Below are positions 1-10,082 of a DNA stretch of 26,385 nucleotides, in pieces (within the stretch, counting starts at the first letter, position 1; each line of letters opens with the position of its first letter). The position numbers and the translations under genes were made by a program. The notes beneath the pieces are model-generated. The model was not told the DNA's origin. It ran no database searches and saw only the letters and a program-made list of their open reading frames with translations. The stretch comes from JBFJVZ01 sp041623895 (lineage in GTDB: Bacteria; Planctomycetota; Planctomycetia; Pirellulales; Pirellulaceae), in contig JBFJVZ010000049.1 of assembly GCA_041623895.1 (NCBI GenBank), forward strand, positions 1-26,385, read 5' to 3'.

Positions 1-2
1 CG

Positions 3-3000
3 CTGACCCAGTCGACCGTCTATGGTCAGGCTAGCTTTGACTGGACTCCCACCGACTTCGATATCGGTGAGCACACGATCACCTTCACCGTCACCGACAG
101 CGGCAACAACGGAGCCGCTTCGCCGCTGAGTGCGAATCGCACCGTCACGCTGACGGTGCGCGAGACGAATACGCGTCCCGATTTAGCACCGATCGGCCAA
201 CAATCGATTGCTGAAGGTCAAACGCTGACCATCCAGGCGGTTGCGAGCGATGCTGACGGGGACTCGATCCACTACTCCGCCTCGCAGGTCCAAGGTGCGG
301 CGCTCGGACCGCTGCCGGCGGGAGTTCAATTTGATCAGGCCAGCGGCCAATTGACTTGGACACCCAATGCGAATCAAGCGGGCAATTATCGCGTGCGGAT
401 CACGGCCAGCGACGGCGCGGGCTCGCGCAGCGAAGATGTTCTGGTGACGGTCACCAATACGAACCAGCCGCCGGTCTTCGCATCATTGCCGCGGTTGTTC
501 GCGCGTGAGGGCGACCGGTTAACGTTTACGATCGCCGCCGGTGATGCGGACGGCGAGCCCTTGATCTACTCGTTCGGCGGCACCCGTCCCGGCGGACTGC
601 AATTCGATCGTCCTTCGCAGACGGTCTTCTGGGATCTCGATTTCAAATCCGCGGGCGCCTACACGTTGCCGTTTACGGTAACGGATCCGTCGGGTGCAAC
701 CGCGACGCTGAATGTCGACGTTCAAGTACTGCCAACCAATCGGTCGCCCCAGGTGACCTTGCCCTCGTTGCGTAACGCCCAAATCGGCCAGCTCTTGGAA
801 GTGCCGATCGTTGCCTCTGATCCAGATGGCGATCCGCTGCAATTGGCTGTGTCCGATCTACCCGCCGGCGCAACGCTTGACGGCGATGATGTGTTGCGAT
901 GGACACCGCAAAGTTTTCAGGCCGGCACGTACACGATCGGGATCACGGCGGATGACGGCATGCTCAAGGCACAGCAAGCCATCACAGTGATTGCTTCGCT
1001 GGAACCAGCGGGACCGCGTGTTCGCATCGTTACAACTCCCAGTTTCCCGGCAACACCGGGACAGACGGTGCTGGTCGAAGCGATTGCGGACAGCGATGTC
1101 GATGTCGGTGCGGCAACGATCAGGATCAACGGCAACGAAGTCGCACTGGATGGATTGGGACGAGCCAGATTTGTGGCGGACTCGCCGGGCCGTTACGAAG
1201 TGATCGCGGAGGTCACCGATGCTGAAGGCAGAACAACGATCGCGGATGGTGCGATTCTGATCCGTGATGTCACCGATCAAGCGCCCCCAGTACTTTCGAT
1301 CGACGCGGTTACCCCGATTGTCGTTACCGAACCGCTGGAATTGGACATCGACATCACCGATGCGGGTCTGGCGGAATACACCATTTCGTTGCAGCCGAAC
1401 GGGGGCGGACCGGCAACCGTGATCGCTCGGGGTAATGCCAGCGTTTGCCGAGTGATCACGATTGATCCGGCTCGTTTCAGTAATGGCTTCTATACCTTAC
1501 TGGTCACGGCCTCTGATTTTGGTGGGCTTGGCAGTCAGCTGTCGCGGCCACTGGAGATTCTCTCCGCCGATAAATCGGGCGCTCTTCGCCAATCGGTCAC
1601 CGATCTGCAAGTGACACTCGCTGGCATACCGGTCACCGTCGCGCGCTATCATTCAACGCTTGGTCGTAGCGAAGGCGTTGGCGCGGCAAGCAATCGCCTC
1701 TTGGGGACGACTTGGGACGTGCCGCTGGTCGATCCCCAGATTGCGGTTCGCAAAGATGTGACGGCCACCAGCAACGATGAACTCCCCTTCGACGCCATGA
1801 CCGACCATGGACGTCTTTACCTGACCTTGCCCAGCGGAAACCGTGTTGCCTTTGACTTTGACCCGCAGCCGATCACGACTTCCGGTGTGCAAACGTTTTC
1901 GCCGGCGTGGCGTTCGCCCGCTGGGCTGGATTGGACGCTGCAAAGCGCAGCGGCCACATTGCGGATCTCCAACGGCGCGTACTTCGTCACCGGGTCCGGA
2001 TTGCCCTACGACCCCGCAACCATTTCGTCGCTCCGGAACTCCGCGTTTACCTATCGTTTGATCGATGGCGACGGCATCACTTACGACTACGTCGTCGCTG
2101 GGCAGACTGCCACGGGGCCACAGTTTCTGTTGCATCGAATCACCGCTGCCGACGGACAAGATTCGTTACGATGGACGGACAGCGGATTGATTGGGGCAAA
2201 CGGCAGCGGCTTGACCGTTGTCCGCGACGCAAGCGGACGGATTGCCGAAATCGTCGGACCCGACAATCAACAGTTGCTGTACGACTATGGCGACCGCGGC
2301 GAATTGCGATCCGTCATCCGTGTCGACCAAGACCAGCGAGTCTTTTACGCCTACGATGCAGCACTTCGCCTCCGCACGGACGCGGGCGGAACCGACCTGC
2401 TGCACAGATACGATGAAGCAGGCATGTTGGTTTCATCGACTCCAATCAACGGGCATGTCGGAGGTACCGACCTCCTGTTTGACTCGCCGTTGCTCGGATC
2501 GATCACAGCCAGCCAGCGGGCGCAGTTTGCATTTACGCTAACAGCGGCGGAGTTAGGGACGAGTCCCTCGGGCGCGATCACGATCGGTGTCGATGTAAGC
2601 AGTTCAGATTTTGATCCGCATCCCGCAACCATCGAAGGACCGATCACAGAAGCAACCGCGGGTTTCTCGACGACACAGTCAGGTCGCAGCATTGCGATGT
2701 TCACGTTGACCGACGCAGGCACATTTGTCGTCTCACTTGCTGCCGTCGACGATGTGGAGGGCAACTTTAGTGCTGATATTTACTTGGCCGGTGACACCAA
2801 TGCTGACGGAAATGTCGATGCCGCCGACAGCGCCGCCTTGGCCGCCGCGCTCGGTAGCGCAGCCGGCGACGCGAACTATTCGGTGGCTGCGGATGTTCAG
2901 CGCGACGGCTTGGTGGACGATACCGACCGAGCGGCTCTGAGCGGCATGTTCGGCTTCGTCGCCAATCGTGCACCGACCGTAACGCCACCCCTGGAAGCAC

Positions 3001-6000
3001 CACGAAGTTTTGATGGTCGACCGGTCGTGGTGCAAACGTCAGACTACGTCAGCGATCCCGAAGGGGATGCGGCCTTCACGGTTTCCAACATCAATTCGGG
3101 CGGGGACATCCGCTTGCTCGGTGCCGGATTTGTCTCGATCACGCCCACTGTTGCTGCGGGCAATTCGCTGCAAGTGAATCTTTTGGCCGATGACCGGTTG
3201 CGGCAGTCCGACCCGGCCATCGTTAACATCGATGTTGTCGACAGTGATTTCACGGGACTGCAAATCGTGACCGACGATCCGACGTTGGCCACGGGATCAA
3301 CCGTGTCGCTGGCTGCACTGGGAATTCGTGCGGATGGATCGGCCGAACCACTCGATCCCCGCTTGTTATCGTGGACAAGCAGCGATCCGAACATTGTGAT
3401 CGTAACCGACAGCGGACAATTGATCGGCCAATCCAGCGGTTACACAGCGATCGAGGCCAGTGGGTTTGGATTGAGAGCGGCTACGGCCGTCTCGGTGAAC
3501 CTGGCGCCGATCGATGGGTTGCAGTTCTACCCGGAAAGCTACGTGTTGCAACCGGATGAGGATCGTGAATTCCGCGTCCGCCAACGTGTTGGGGACGAGG
3601 TTCTCGAACTCGGCGCGATCGCTTCGGGCACAACCTACACAGTTGAAAACTCCAGCCTGGGCAGCGTCGATGAGAACGGAGTGTTCAGCCCCGCGGGTCT
3701 GGGAGACACGGTAGTCACGGTCACGCACGGTGGCGTCAGCGTGCGCGTCCCGATTTCGATTCGGCGGGCTATCGAAGGCGGTCCTGCCGTTGTTGACAGC
3801 CAAGGCGGTTTGTTTGGCGATGGCAATGGTGCCATCGTCGGTGTTCCGCCCGGCGCGATCACGGGCACCAAGACGCTGACGGTAGAGACCTTGCAGGAAA
3901 GTGATCTGCCCTACGAATTGCCGTTCGGATTCACTTTTGGCAGTGGCATCGGGATCGGGATCGATGACGACGCTTTGGAGCATCCACTGAGCCTTGCCAC
4001 AGCCGCACCGTCAGGGGTTTCCACGGGCCAAGTGGGTTACGTCTTCCGTCCGATCGAAGTTGCCTTTGCCGATGGGACAAGCGGTCAGACTTGGGAATTG
4101 CTGGACAGCGTGGTCGTCGGCGATGACGGCATGCTGCGCACCACATCACCGCCCAACACCGGTGTCTTTGCCCGTCGCCCACTCAATCAAACCGTACCGC
4201 AATTCAGCGCCGGGTTCAGCATGTTTACGGCCTTTCCGGGACCGCTGGTCTCGACCGTAGCCTTGTTGGATAGTGTCAACAATAGCGCGCGAAACATTCC
4301 GCCGGTGGTGTCCGGCGAGGCGTTCGGGGCTTCGCCCGGTGAGACGCGGTTGTCGGGTCGCTTCTATGCCGCAACGACATTGTTTGGCGAACTGTTGTTG
4401 CCGGTCATTCCGAATGTGGATTTTCGGATGACGACCTATGCCAGCCGTTCACGCGGATTGCAATTCGTGGAAGAAAGTATCATCCGCTTGAACCCGGGTG
4501 ACCAACTGACAGACGGCATCACCACCATCCCAGTGGTTGCGGGCGAAGGTGAACCGGTGCCACCGGTGTTGTCGTCGGCTGAGATTGAGTTTGGGTCGTC
4601 GGACACGATCACGATCAAGTTGACCGGAACGAACTTTCTTGCGGAGAGCCCCTACGTCGGTGCGCCGGATGACGGAAACGAGGCCTCCGATCTGGCTGTA
4701 CAAATCGTCCAAGGCAATTCCGACACACTCGGATTCAATCGCGTCCTGACGACTCAAGTCGGACCACGAGACACGATCATCTCCGCAGCCGACCTGACGT
4801 TCACCACATCTGGCGAACCAGGATCCACCGTTGACGTTTTGACGTTCCAACTCCCACCGGGAGTCGCGATTGCCGGCGCGTCGATTCGGGTATTACGACA
4901 GCAATACGTACCCGACCCCGATGAAGATGATTCCTTCGTGCCGATGCAGATCAAAAGCAACGACGCACGTTTTCGAGCGCCCGGCGGCGGTACGTTTGTC
5001 ACCAATGGCGGCGATGACACGCTAAGTGTCGTCAACACGGGGCTCAGTAATGCTTATCAGACACAAATTGCCGACATCACTGAACCTGGTGGCTTTCGCA
5101 CGATCACCAACACCAAGCCCACGGCGATGGAATCGGCAAGAGTGAATTTGAAAGCTGGTGAGTTGCCTGGCCAAGATTCCAGTAGCTCCCTGCGGCCGCG
5201 CGACATCGTCTTCGCACCCGATGGCACCCGCGCATTTGTGGTCTTGGAAAGCGGCGGGATCGCGATCGTTGATCCGATCACTCTGCGAGTCTTGGACGCC
5301 GATCCGGACATCGCCGGCATCCAGCACATTGCCCTTCCCGGTGGAGCGGTTCCGTTTGCGGCAGCCGTCGATCCGCAAGGCCGCGCGATGTTCCTGACCG
5401 ACCGCTTCAGTCGCACGCTGTACGTGATCGATGTGCATCCCTTCTCGCCGGAACGCTACCGGGTTGCCGATACGATCTCCATCTTTGGTGCAACGCGAAA
5501 CATCACTCGACTCGGCCTTCGCGGCCTTGATTTGACGCCCGACGGATCATCACTTTACATCGCGGCGCCGGGTCAAGACCTGTTCCAGCAACGGTCCAGT
5601 GGGATCAGCGGGCTGATGCATCTGCCGCTGCGGTACCAGATGCCTTTACCGGCCGACTGTGCGGACAGAATTGATGTTTCATGCACCGGCGTCGTTGCGG
5701 TCGAACAGCAAAACCAGCAGCCCCAGGCCATGTTGTTCGACACAGTCGGCCGCGGGTTAACGGTGACATTCGATACGTTCGATCCCGAATTTTTGACCCC
5801 GGTTGGCAGCAGCCCCTTCGGTGTCAAGATTTCCGATGATGGGCAGTTCATTTTCGTGACCGATCGGATTGATACCGGCGAAAGCTTGACCACGATTCGC
5901 AGGTTGCAAGAAGACGATCAACTGGTCCACGAACCCTACTCCACGACCAGCTTCATCGAATTTGGCTTGATTCGCCGCTTGATCGAAGGCCGGGCAACGC

Positions 6001-9000
6001 ATTCATTCAGCGTCAACAACGCGCAAGGCATCACCTACTTGCCCGCCAACGCGCTGAAAGATTCGATCGGCGAACATCCCGATTACGCCTTCGTAGCCGG
6101 CTTCAACGCCTTCAAGCCGGGCGATCCCAAGACCGACCCGTCACTGGGAACTTTCTTTGCCTACACCTTATATCGGGATGCCCCGGGAAGTATCCAGCCG
6201 CTGAGTGTTCCCGTGACCGCCGGCGGAAACATCGGGATCATTCGCAGCCCATTGGGCGATCCCGGCAATCCGCAAACACAACCCAGGTTGGTCGCCGCCA
6301 CGATGCCGGTCGACTCCGGATTCCCGACCGACGTTAGTCTTTCGGCAGACAATCGTTTGCTGCTGACGACTTACCCGACAAAAGATTTGCTGGTTGGTTA
6401 TGACCTGGCACGCACGATCGCTTTGATCGAACAACAAGCCGGCAGCGAGGAAGTACAAGCCGACTACAGCCAGGCGCCCTACATTCAGTCCGTGCCGCGC
6501 TCATTGTTGACGCTGTTGCGGGGTCCGCTGAGCACTGTGCCGATTGACGGGGTTGACCCATCGCTGCGTTCGATCGGCGATATCCGATTTTATGATCCTA
6601 ATCAGCCGCAACTGTATGGTCCTGTCTTCGGCGTCCCTCCGACGGGGCCGTTTGGGAATACGCCCAACCCGTTCACTCCGCTCACCTTGGGACGTTTCCC
6701 CAACGCGATCGAGACGGCACCGCCGGTTCTGCAAGAAGGCAAGCCGATCGGAAACACGATTATCCCGCTGGGCGTGAAACTGGCGGCCGCCGCTGCCAAC
6801 GAAGGCGACGAGGTCTTATTGACGATTGACCTGACTGGCGAACGCCCGGAGACCGCGCACCACCTGGATGTACATTGGAATGACGGTGAAACCACCAACC
6901 TCACGTTGCCGGCAGGCCAGTCGACCATCCAAGCAATGCATGTTTATGTCGACGACAATCCAACCCAAACTCCGTCTGATCCGCAAACCATCAGCGTCAC
7001 GGTCACGGAAGTTGATGTCGTCATCCCCAATCTCCCCCGCGTCGCCAATGCGGAAATCGAAGCAACGATATTGAACGTGCCACCGGAAGTCTCACCGATC
7101 CGAGTCTTTGATGGCGCCTCGGGTGAGAATGGCGAAATCCTGATCGGTGACATCGTCGACTTTGAATTCCTATTCTCCGATGTCGGCGTCGAAGATACGT
7201 TCACAGCGAATGCGGTCGTCTCCACCTCGGATGGAACCATCGTATTAGAAGGATCGCTGGGCGCGGTTTTGGCAGACACCAGCCACTACCTGGATGACGT
7301 GGTATTTGCTGAAGAAGGCATCTACACCGTCAAGATTCTGGTCACCGACGATGACGGCGACGTGGGCGGTCGCGTGCGCGTTGTTCGGATTGGCGTGCTG
7401 GAATCGGGGCCGCCATTGTATGATGTCGCTTACGACGCGGCTGAAGATCTGGTACTGACAACGCCGCTGGACGAAATCTACCGCTTGCAATACCCGCAGT
7501 TTTTGGATGGTGATGTGCTGCCGCTGCCTGTTCGCGGCGACGACGATCCTGAATCCGAAATCGGGCTTGAAATCGTGGACGTCGAATTCACGCTTGCGGA
7601 TACGACTGTCCCACCCGGCTCTTTGTTGGTCACCGATAGCCGCGGCCCGACAGATGTCTTGTTTGCAGCCAATCCCGCCAACGGAATCGTGCTCGCCCAG
7701 ATCGATCTAGGAGTCGATCTATCGTTGGTCGGCGGTGCCTTTCACGCCGGCTCGCAACGCATCTACGCGCTCTCACGATCGAACCAAATCGTCGCGATTG
7801 ATCCGATTAGCGGACGGATCCGCGGACAGTTTCCTGCACCGTTCGACCTGACCGGGGCAACGGGAACCGAACTGGTCAGTGGTGATCTGACGATTCATCC
7901 CACCAGCGGAAATCTTGTCCTTGCCAGCAACGTGGAGCCAACGCTTTACGAGTTCACGACATCGGGCGACCAAATCCGCGCGATCGACATGAACGAACGC
8001 GGATTCGGAACGGACCTGAGCGGTTTGGCTTTCGATGCGAATCGGACTTTGATCGTCAGCACCACCCGTCATTTCCTATTCACGGCTGAAGTTCCGGAAC
8101 TCTTTACATCAGCGGAAGGAGAATCGCCAGCCGCTGCGACAACCGCGGATGATTCGGCTCGTCTACCCCATGACGGTGAAGCAGAGTTTGTGCCTTTGGA
8201 CAATCGTGTTTCCGCGGCTGTCTCGTCAGGGCCGCCGATTGGACTGCGAAATGCAGATTTCGGGATCACGGATTCAGAGGCAAGCGGATTTGTATGGTCG
8301 ACGCTGGGGGACGTTCGCTTCACTGACGGAGTTGCGACGATCCGCGAAGATGTGGGCATGATTTCGGATCTTTCGCAAACCTTTGTCGTCCCCTACGGCA
8401 TCAATACGCTCACCTTCACACTCGGTGGGTTGGCCCTTGATGTCGGCAGCGGCAATCATCCGCCGGAAGCCTTTGAGGTCGCGCTGCTGAATGCAGCAAC
8501 CTCGCAGTCCGGATTCGGCGAAACGACTGGACTGGCCGGCGGTGACGCACTACTCAACATTCAGGCAGACGGAACGATCTACTTTGCCGACGGAGTCACT
8601 GTGTCCGGGGCCCCGGCGAGCGGCAGCTCTTTGGCGTCCTTGTCCGAGCCGCTGGATGTCACCATTCCGCTGCCGCTTGATTTCAACCGCAGTCAAATGA
8701 CCTTGTACTTTGACCTGGTCGGTTTCGGCGCGGACACCAGCGAAGCCTTGGTCTCCAACGTCAACCTGCAAACCACGCCGTTGACCTGGCAGAACCCAAT
8801 CAACCGTTTCGACGTCAACAACTCAGGCAACGTAACCGCTTTGGATGCGCTACTGATCATCAACGAACTGGCGGTACAAAAATTCCACAACGGCCTAACG
8901 AGGCGGTTGTTTGATATCACCAATACGTTTGGCCCGGCACCCTTCTTGGATGTCAACGGAAACGACGAAGCCACCTCCCTGGACGCGCTGCAAGTCATCA

Positions 9001-9293
9001 ACGCCTTGACACAATTCAGTCTGATGACGGTGCGCGGCGAAGGGGAACAAATACCACCACAAGTAAACGCCTCACCGCGGTCAAACGTCGACGCGGAATC
9101 AGAGTGGATCGCCCCGGCGGAAGAGACGCCACAAAAACTCAGGAAAGCATCCGCTGCGTCTGCGAACACTTTGGACCCTTGGGCCACAACCCGTGATCAT
9201 GACGGCGGCGGCAAGGAAATCTATGATCTGATCTCCGCTGAGCGGGACCTGGACACCGACGCCACCGACGAGGCCCTGCTCGATTGGCAGTAG
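3..9293 (+). CDS. Giant multidomain secreted/surface protein, 5'-truncated (Ig/cadherin-like, RHS fragment, Big-2, PKD, beta-propeller, two dockerin-like domains)
   Basis: The frame is open from base 3 to a TAG at 9291-9293, giving 3,096 residues. The true start lies before the window, and the GTG at 156 falls inside a domain so is not a start. Repeated Ig/cadherin-like domains occupy about 3-1275, with ASDADGD/ASDPDGDPL calcium-type motifs. An RHS/YD-like module follows at about 1570-2450 (YDYGDRG, YAYDAAL, HRYDEAG). An internal dockerin-like pair lies at about 2790-2960 (DTNADGNVD and DVQRDGLVD). Two Big-2-like domains sit at about 3260-3770, a ZU5/IPT-like region at 3780-4910, and YVTN/NHL-like propeller repeats at about 5000-6480. 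PKD-like domains lie at about 6780-7400, a second propeller-like stretch at 7410-8090, a beta-sandwich at about 8220-8780, and a C-terminal dockerin-like pair at about 8800-9030. A 90-residue acidic tail ends the protein with no visible LPXTG or membrane anchor. It is probably a secreted adhesin or scaffold-associated protein; its exact role is unknown. Confidence 0.93.
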   Translation: MTQSTVYGQASFDWTPTDFDIGEHTITFTVTDSGNNGAASPLSANRTVTLTVRETNTRPDLAPIGQQSIAEGQTLTIQAVASDADGDSIHYSASQVQGAALGPLPAGVQFDQASGQLTWTPNANQAGNYRVRITASDGAGSRSEDVLVTVTNTNQPPVFASLPRLFAREGDRLTFTIAAGDADGEPLIYSFGGTRPGGLQFDRPSQTVFWDLDFKSAGAYTLPFTVTDPSGATATLNVDVQVLPTNRSPQVTLPSLRNAQIGQLLEVPIVASDPDGDPLQLAVSDLPAGATLDGDDVLRWTPQSFQAGTYTIGITADDGMLKAQQAITVIASLEPAGPRVRIVTTPSFPATPGQTVLVEAIADSDVDVGAATIRINGNEVALDGLGRARFVADSPGRYEVIAEVTDAEGRTTIADGAILIRDVTDQAPPVLSIDAVTPIVVTEPLELDIDITDAGLAEYTISLQPNGGGPATVIARGNASVCRVITIDPARFSNGFYTLLVTASDFGGLGSQLSRPLEILSADKSGALRQSVTDLQVTLAGIPVTVARYHSTLGRSEGVGAASNRLLGTTWDVPLVDPQIAVRKDVTATSNDELPFDAMTDHGRLYLTLPSGNRVAFDFDPQPITTSGVQTFSPAWRSPAGLDWTLQSAAATLRISNGAYFVTGSGLPYDPATISSLRNSAFTYRLIDGDGITYDYVVAGQTATGPQFLLHRITAADGQDSLRWTDSGLIGANGSGLTVVRDASGRIAEIVGPDNQQLLYDYGDRGELRSVIRVDQDQRVFYAYDAALRLRTDAGGTDLLHRYDEAGMLVSSTPINGHVGGTDLLFDSPLLGSITASQRAQFAFTLTAAELGTSPSGAITIGVDVSSSDFDPHPATIEGPITEATAGFSTTQSGRSIAMFTLTDAGTFVVSLAAVDDVEGNFSADIYLAGDTNADGNVDAADSAALAAALGSAAGDANYSVAADVQRDGLVDDTDRAALSGMFGFVANRAPTVTPPLEAPRSFDGRPVVVQTSDYVSDPEGDAAFTVSNINSGGDIRLLGAGFVSITPTVAAGNSLQVNLLADDRLRQSDPAIVNIDVVDSDFTGLQIVTDDPTLATGSTVSLAALGIRADGSAEPLDPRLLSWTSSDPNIVIVTDSGQLIGQSSGYTAIEASGFGLRAATAVSVNLAPIDGLQFYPESYVLQPDEDREFRVRQRVGDEVLELGAIASGTTYTVENSSLGSVDENGVFSPAGLGDTVVTVTHGGVSVRVPISIRRAIEGGPAVVDSQGGLFGDGNGAIVGVPPGAITGTKTLTVETLQESDLPYELPFGFTFGSGIGIGIDDDALEHPLSLATAAPSGVSTGQVGYVFRPIEVAFADGTSGQTWELLDSVVVGDDGMLRTTSPPNTGVFARRPLNQTVPQFSAGFSMFTAFPGPLVSTVALLDSVNNSARNIPPVVSGEAFGASPGETRLSGRFYAATTLFGELLLPVIPNVDFRMTTYASRSRGLQFVEESIIRLNPGDQLTDGITTIPVVAGEGEPVPPVLSSAEIEFGSSDTITIKLTGTNFLAESPYVGAPDDGNEASDLAVQIVQGNSDTLGFNRVLTTQVGPRDTIISAADLTFTTSGEPGSTVDVLTFQLPPGVAIAGASIRVLRQQYVPDPDEDDSFVPMQIKSNDARFRAPGGGTFVTNGGDDTLSVVNTGLSNAYQTQIADITEPGGFRTITNTKPTAMESARVNLKAGELPGQDSSSSLRPRDIVFAPDGTRAFVVLESGGIAIVDPITLRVLDADPDIAGIQHIALPGGAVPFAAAVDPQGRAMFLTDRFSRTLYVIDVHPFSPERYRVADTISIFGATRNITRLGLRGLDLTPDGSSLYIAAPGQDLFQQRSSGISGLMHLPLRYQMPLPADCADRIDVSCTGVVAVEQQNQQPQAMLFDTVGRGLTVTFDTFDPEFLTPVGSSPFGVKISDDGQFIFVTDRIDTGESLTTIRRLQEDDQLVHEPYSTTSFIEFGLIRRLIEGRATHSFSVNNAQGITYLPANALKDSIGEHPDYAFVAGFNAFKPGDPKTDPSLGTFFAYTLYRDAPGSIQPLSVPVTAGGNIGIIRSPLGDPGNPQTQPRLVAATMPVDSGFPTDVSLSADNRLLLTTYPTKDLLVGYDLARTIALIEQQAGSEEVQADYSQAPYIQSVPRSLLTLLRGPLSTVPIDGVDPSLRSIGDIRFYDPNQPQLYGPVFGVPPTGPFGNTPNPFTPLTLGRFPNAIETAPPVLQEGKPIGNTIIPLGVKLAAAAANEGDEVLLTIDLTGERPETAHHLDVHWNDGETTNLTLPAGQSTIQAMHVYVDDNPTQTPSDPQTISVTVTEVDVVIPNLPRVANAEIEATILNVPPEVSPIRVFDGASGENGEILIGDIVDFEFLFSDVGVEDTFTANAVVSTSDGTIVLEGSLGAVLADTSHYLDDVVFAEEGIYTVKILVTDDDGDVGGRVRVVRIGVLESGPPLYDVAYDAAEDLVLTTPLDEIYRLQYPQFLDGDVLPLPVRGDDDPESEIGLEIVDVEFTLADTTVPPGSLLVTDSRGPTDVLFAANPANGIVLAQIDLGVDLSLVGGAFHAGSQRIYALSRSNQIVAIDPISGRIRGQFPAPFDLTGATGTELVSGDLTIHPTSGNLVLASNVEPTLYEFTTSGDQIRAIDMNERGFGTDLSGLAFDANRTLIVSTTRHFLFTAEVPELFTSAEGESPAAATTADDSARLPHDGEAEFVPLDNRVSAAVSSGPPIGLRNADFGITDSEASGFVWSTLGDVRFTDGVATIREDVGMISDLSQTFVVPYGINTLTFTLGGLALDVGSGNHPPEAFEVALLNAATSQSGFGETTGLAGGDALLNIQADGTIYFADGVTVSGAPASGSSLASLSEPLDVTIPLPLDFNRSQMTLYFDLVGFGADTSEALVSNVNLQTTPLTWQNPINRFDVNNSGNVTALDALLIINELAVQKFHNGLTRRLFDITNTFGPAPFLDVNGNDEATSLDALQVINALTQFSLMTVRGEGEQIPPQVNASPRSNVDAESEWIAPAEETPQKLRKASAASANTLDPWATTRDHDGGGKEIYDLISAERDLDTDATDEALLDWQ
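2788..2965 (+). other. Internal dockerin-like calcium-binding domain
   Basis: Within the giant protein, two EF-hand-like loops are visible: D-T-N-A-D-G-N-V-D, then D-V-Q-R-D-G-L-V-D about 30 residues later. Each is followed by an Ala/Leu-rich helix (AALAAALG, RAALSGMFG). The spacing fits a duplicated dockerin type I fold. It sits just after the RHS-like segment and before further beta-sandwich domains, which is unusual because dockerins are normally C-terminal. It may mark the C-terminus of an ancestral protein that later became fused to the downstream part. Confidence 0.7.
8797..9030 (+). other. C-terminal dockerin-like domain
   Basis: The segment reads NRFDVNNSGNVTALDALLIINEL, and about 35 residues later FLDVNGNDEATSLDALQVINAL. 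These are two calcium-loop-plus-helix repeats of the form common at the C-termini of planctomycete exoproteins. Only about 90 residues follow it before the stop. The partner cohesin, if any, is not in this window. Confidence 0.8.
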
Positions 9294-9410
9294 TGCCGGC
9301 AGAGCGGACCAGCTTTTCTTGGGTCATGCCTGCAAGCGTCGACTTGGGCACCGGCGTCGCAACACGCGGTGTCCGTTTCCGTTGCTGACACGCGGTCATT
9401 CGCCAGGAGT
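9294..9410. other. Convergent intergenic spacer with a weak hairpin
   Basis: This 117-bp gap separates the ends of the giant protein gene (+) and the six-gene operon (-). A weak stem can be drawn at 9365-9394 (CGCGGTGTC against GACACGCG, one bulged base). ACACGCGGT occurs twice (9362-9370 and 9388-9396). There is no T-tract, so a bidirectional terminator role is only possible. Confidence 0.3.
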
Positions 9411-10079
9411 CTATTCTAAATGCTGGAGTATGCTGCGCGCGATCGGTGGGTGCAGCGGCTTGTTGTCGAAAGTAAACGGATCGGACCCGCTTGGCCGCTG
9501 CATATCAATGGTGCTGGTGACATAGGCGTGCATGTCGTTGATTGGGATCTTGTATTCGGCCATGACCCTGGCAGCAATCGCGTTGTATTGCTGCTCGGAT
9601 CCCAAATCGAAAATACCGGTGGGAGAACTGCGGATCGGTGTCGTGCTTGCCCAGATCAACTCTGCTCCCGTTGCTTTCAACCTGCCAACCAGTTCGCGGA
9701 GGTTTTTCTCGTATTGCTGAACGCCCGTTGTGCGGACGCCCCCGGCTGCTTTGGACATCGTGCGGAAGGACTCCATTGCTGGCGCGCGATAAACCAGATC
9801 CCCGAGTCCAAAATTGAAGTGGATCAAATCCCAGCTGCCTGTTCCCAGCAACGTATCCAGATTCTTCCATGCTGTTTCTGCGGTACTCACCTGACCCGGT
9901 TGCACGGTTGCATACACAACCTCGACACGTCCTTTCAGTTCGCTTGCAACCCGTCGGGCTGGCTCCTGATAGACACCATCACCCAGAATCAGCACGCGCG
10001 GAAGCGCGGCTTCTGCCAACGCGGGCGCGGGGAGGAGTACACAGCTTAGCAGCAAGATGAACAGTCTGATCAGCTGCAT
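9411..10079 (-). CDS. SGNH/GDSL hydrolase-like secreted protein lacking the usual serine
   Basis: The protein has 222 residues with a Sec-type signal peptide (about residues 1-22, hydrophobic core LFILLLSCVLL then ALA). Its fold motifs match the SGNH-hydrolase group seen in planctomycetes. There is an N-terminal beta strand with VLILGDGVYQ at about 29-38, where family members usually have GDS. HFNFGLGDL at 87-95 stands in the position of the family HFNWGLHDL block, and D205-x4-H210 (DNKPLH) stands in the position of the usual C-terminal Asp/His pair. Residue 35 is Gly where the nucleophilic Ser is expected, so ordinary esterase activity is doubtful. It is the last gene of the operon, starting 3 bases after the DUF1552 gene's stop. 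It may bind rather than cleave a substrate, or use a different residue. Confidence 0.85.
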   Translation of the reverse strand: MQLIRLFILLLSCVLLPAPALAEAALPRVLILGDGVYQEPARRVASELKGRVEVVYATVQPGQVSTAETAWKNLDTLLGTGSWDLIHFNFGLGDLVYRAPAMESFRTMSKAAGGVRTTGVQQYEKNLRELVGRLKATGAELIWASTTPIRSSPTGIFDLGSEQQYNAIAARVMAEYKIPINDMHAYVTSTIDMQRPSGSDPFTFDNKPLHPPIARSILQHLE

Positions 10080-10082
10080 GCC

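Noticed and set aside
156..158. GTG as the start of the giant protein
   Set aside because: The same frame is open to the window edge and encodes a continuous Ig-like domain (VTLTVRETN), so the start lies upstream of the window.
9420..10049. 209-codon plus-strand open frame
   Set aside because: It is antisense to the SGNH-like gene, which has a signal peptide, family motifs and operon context.
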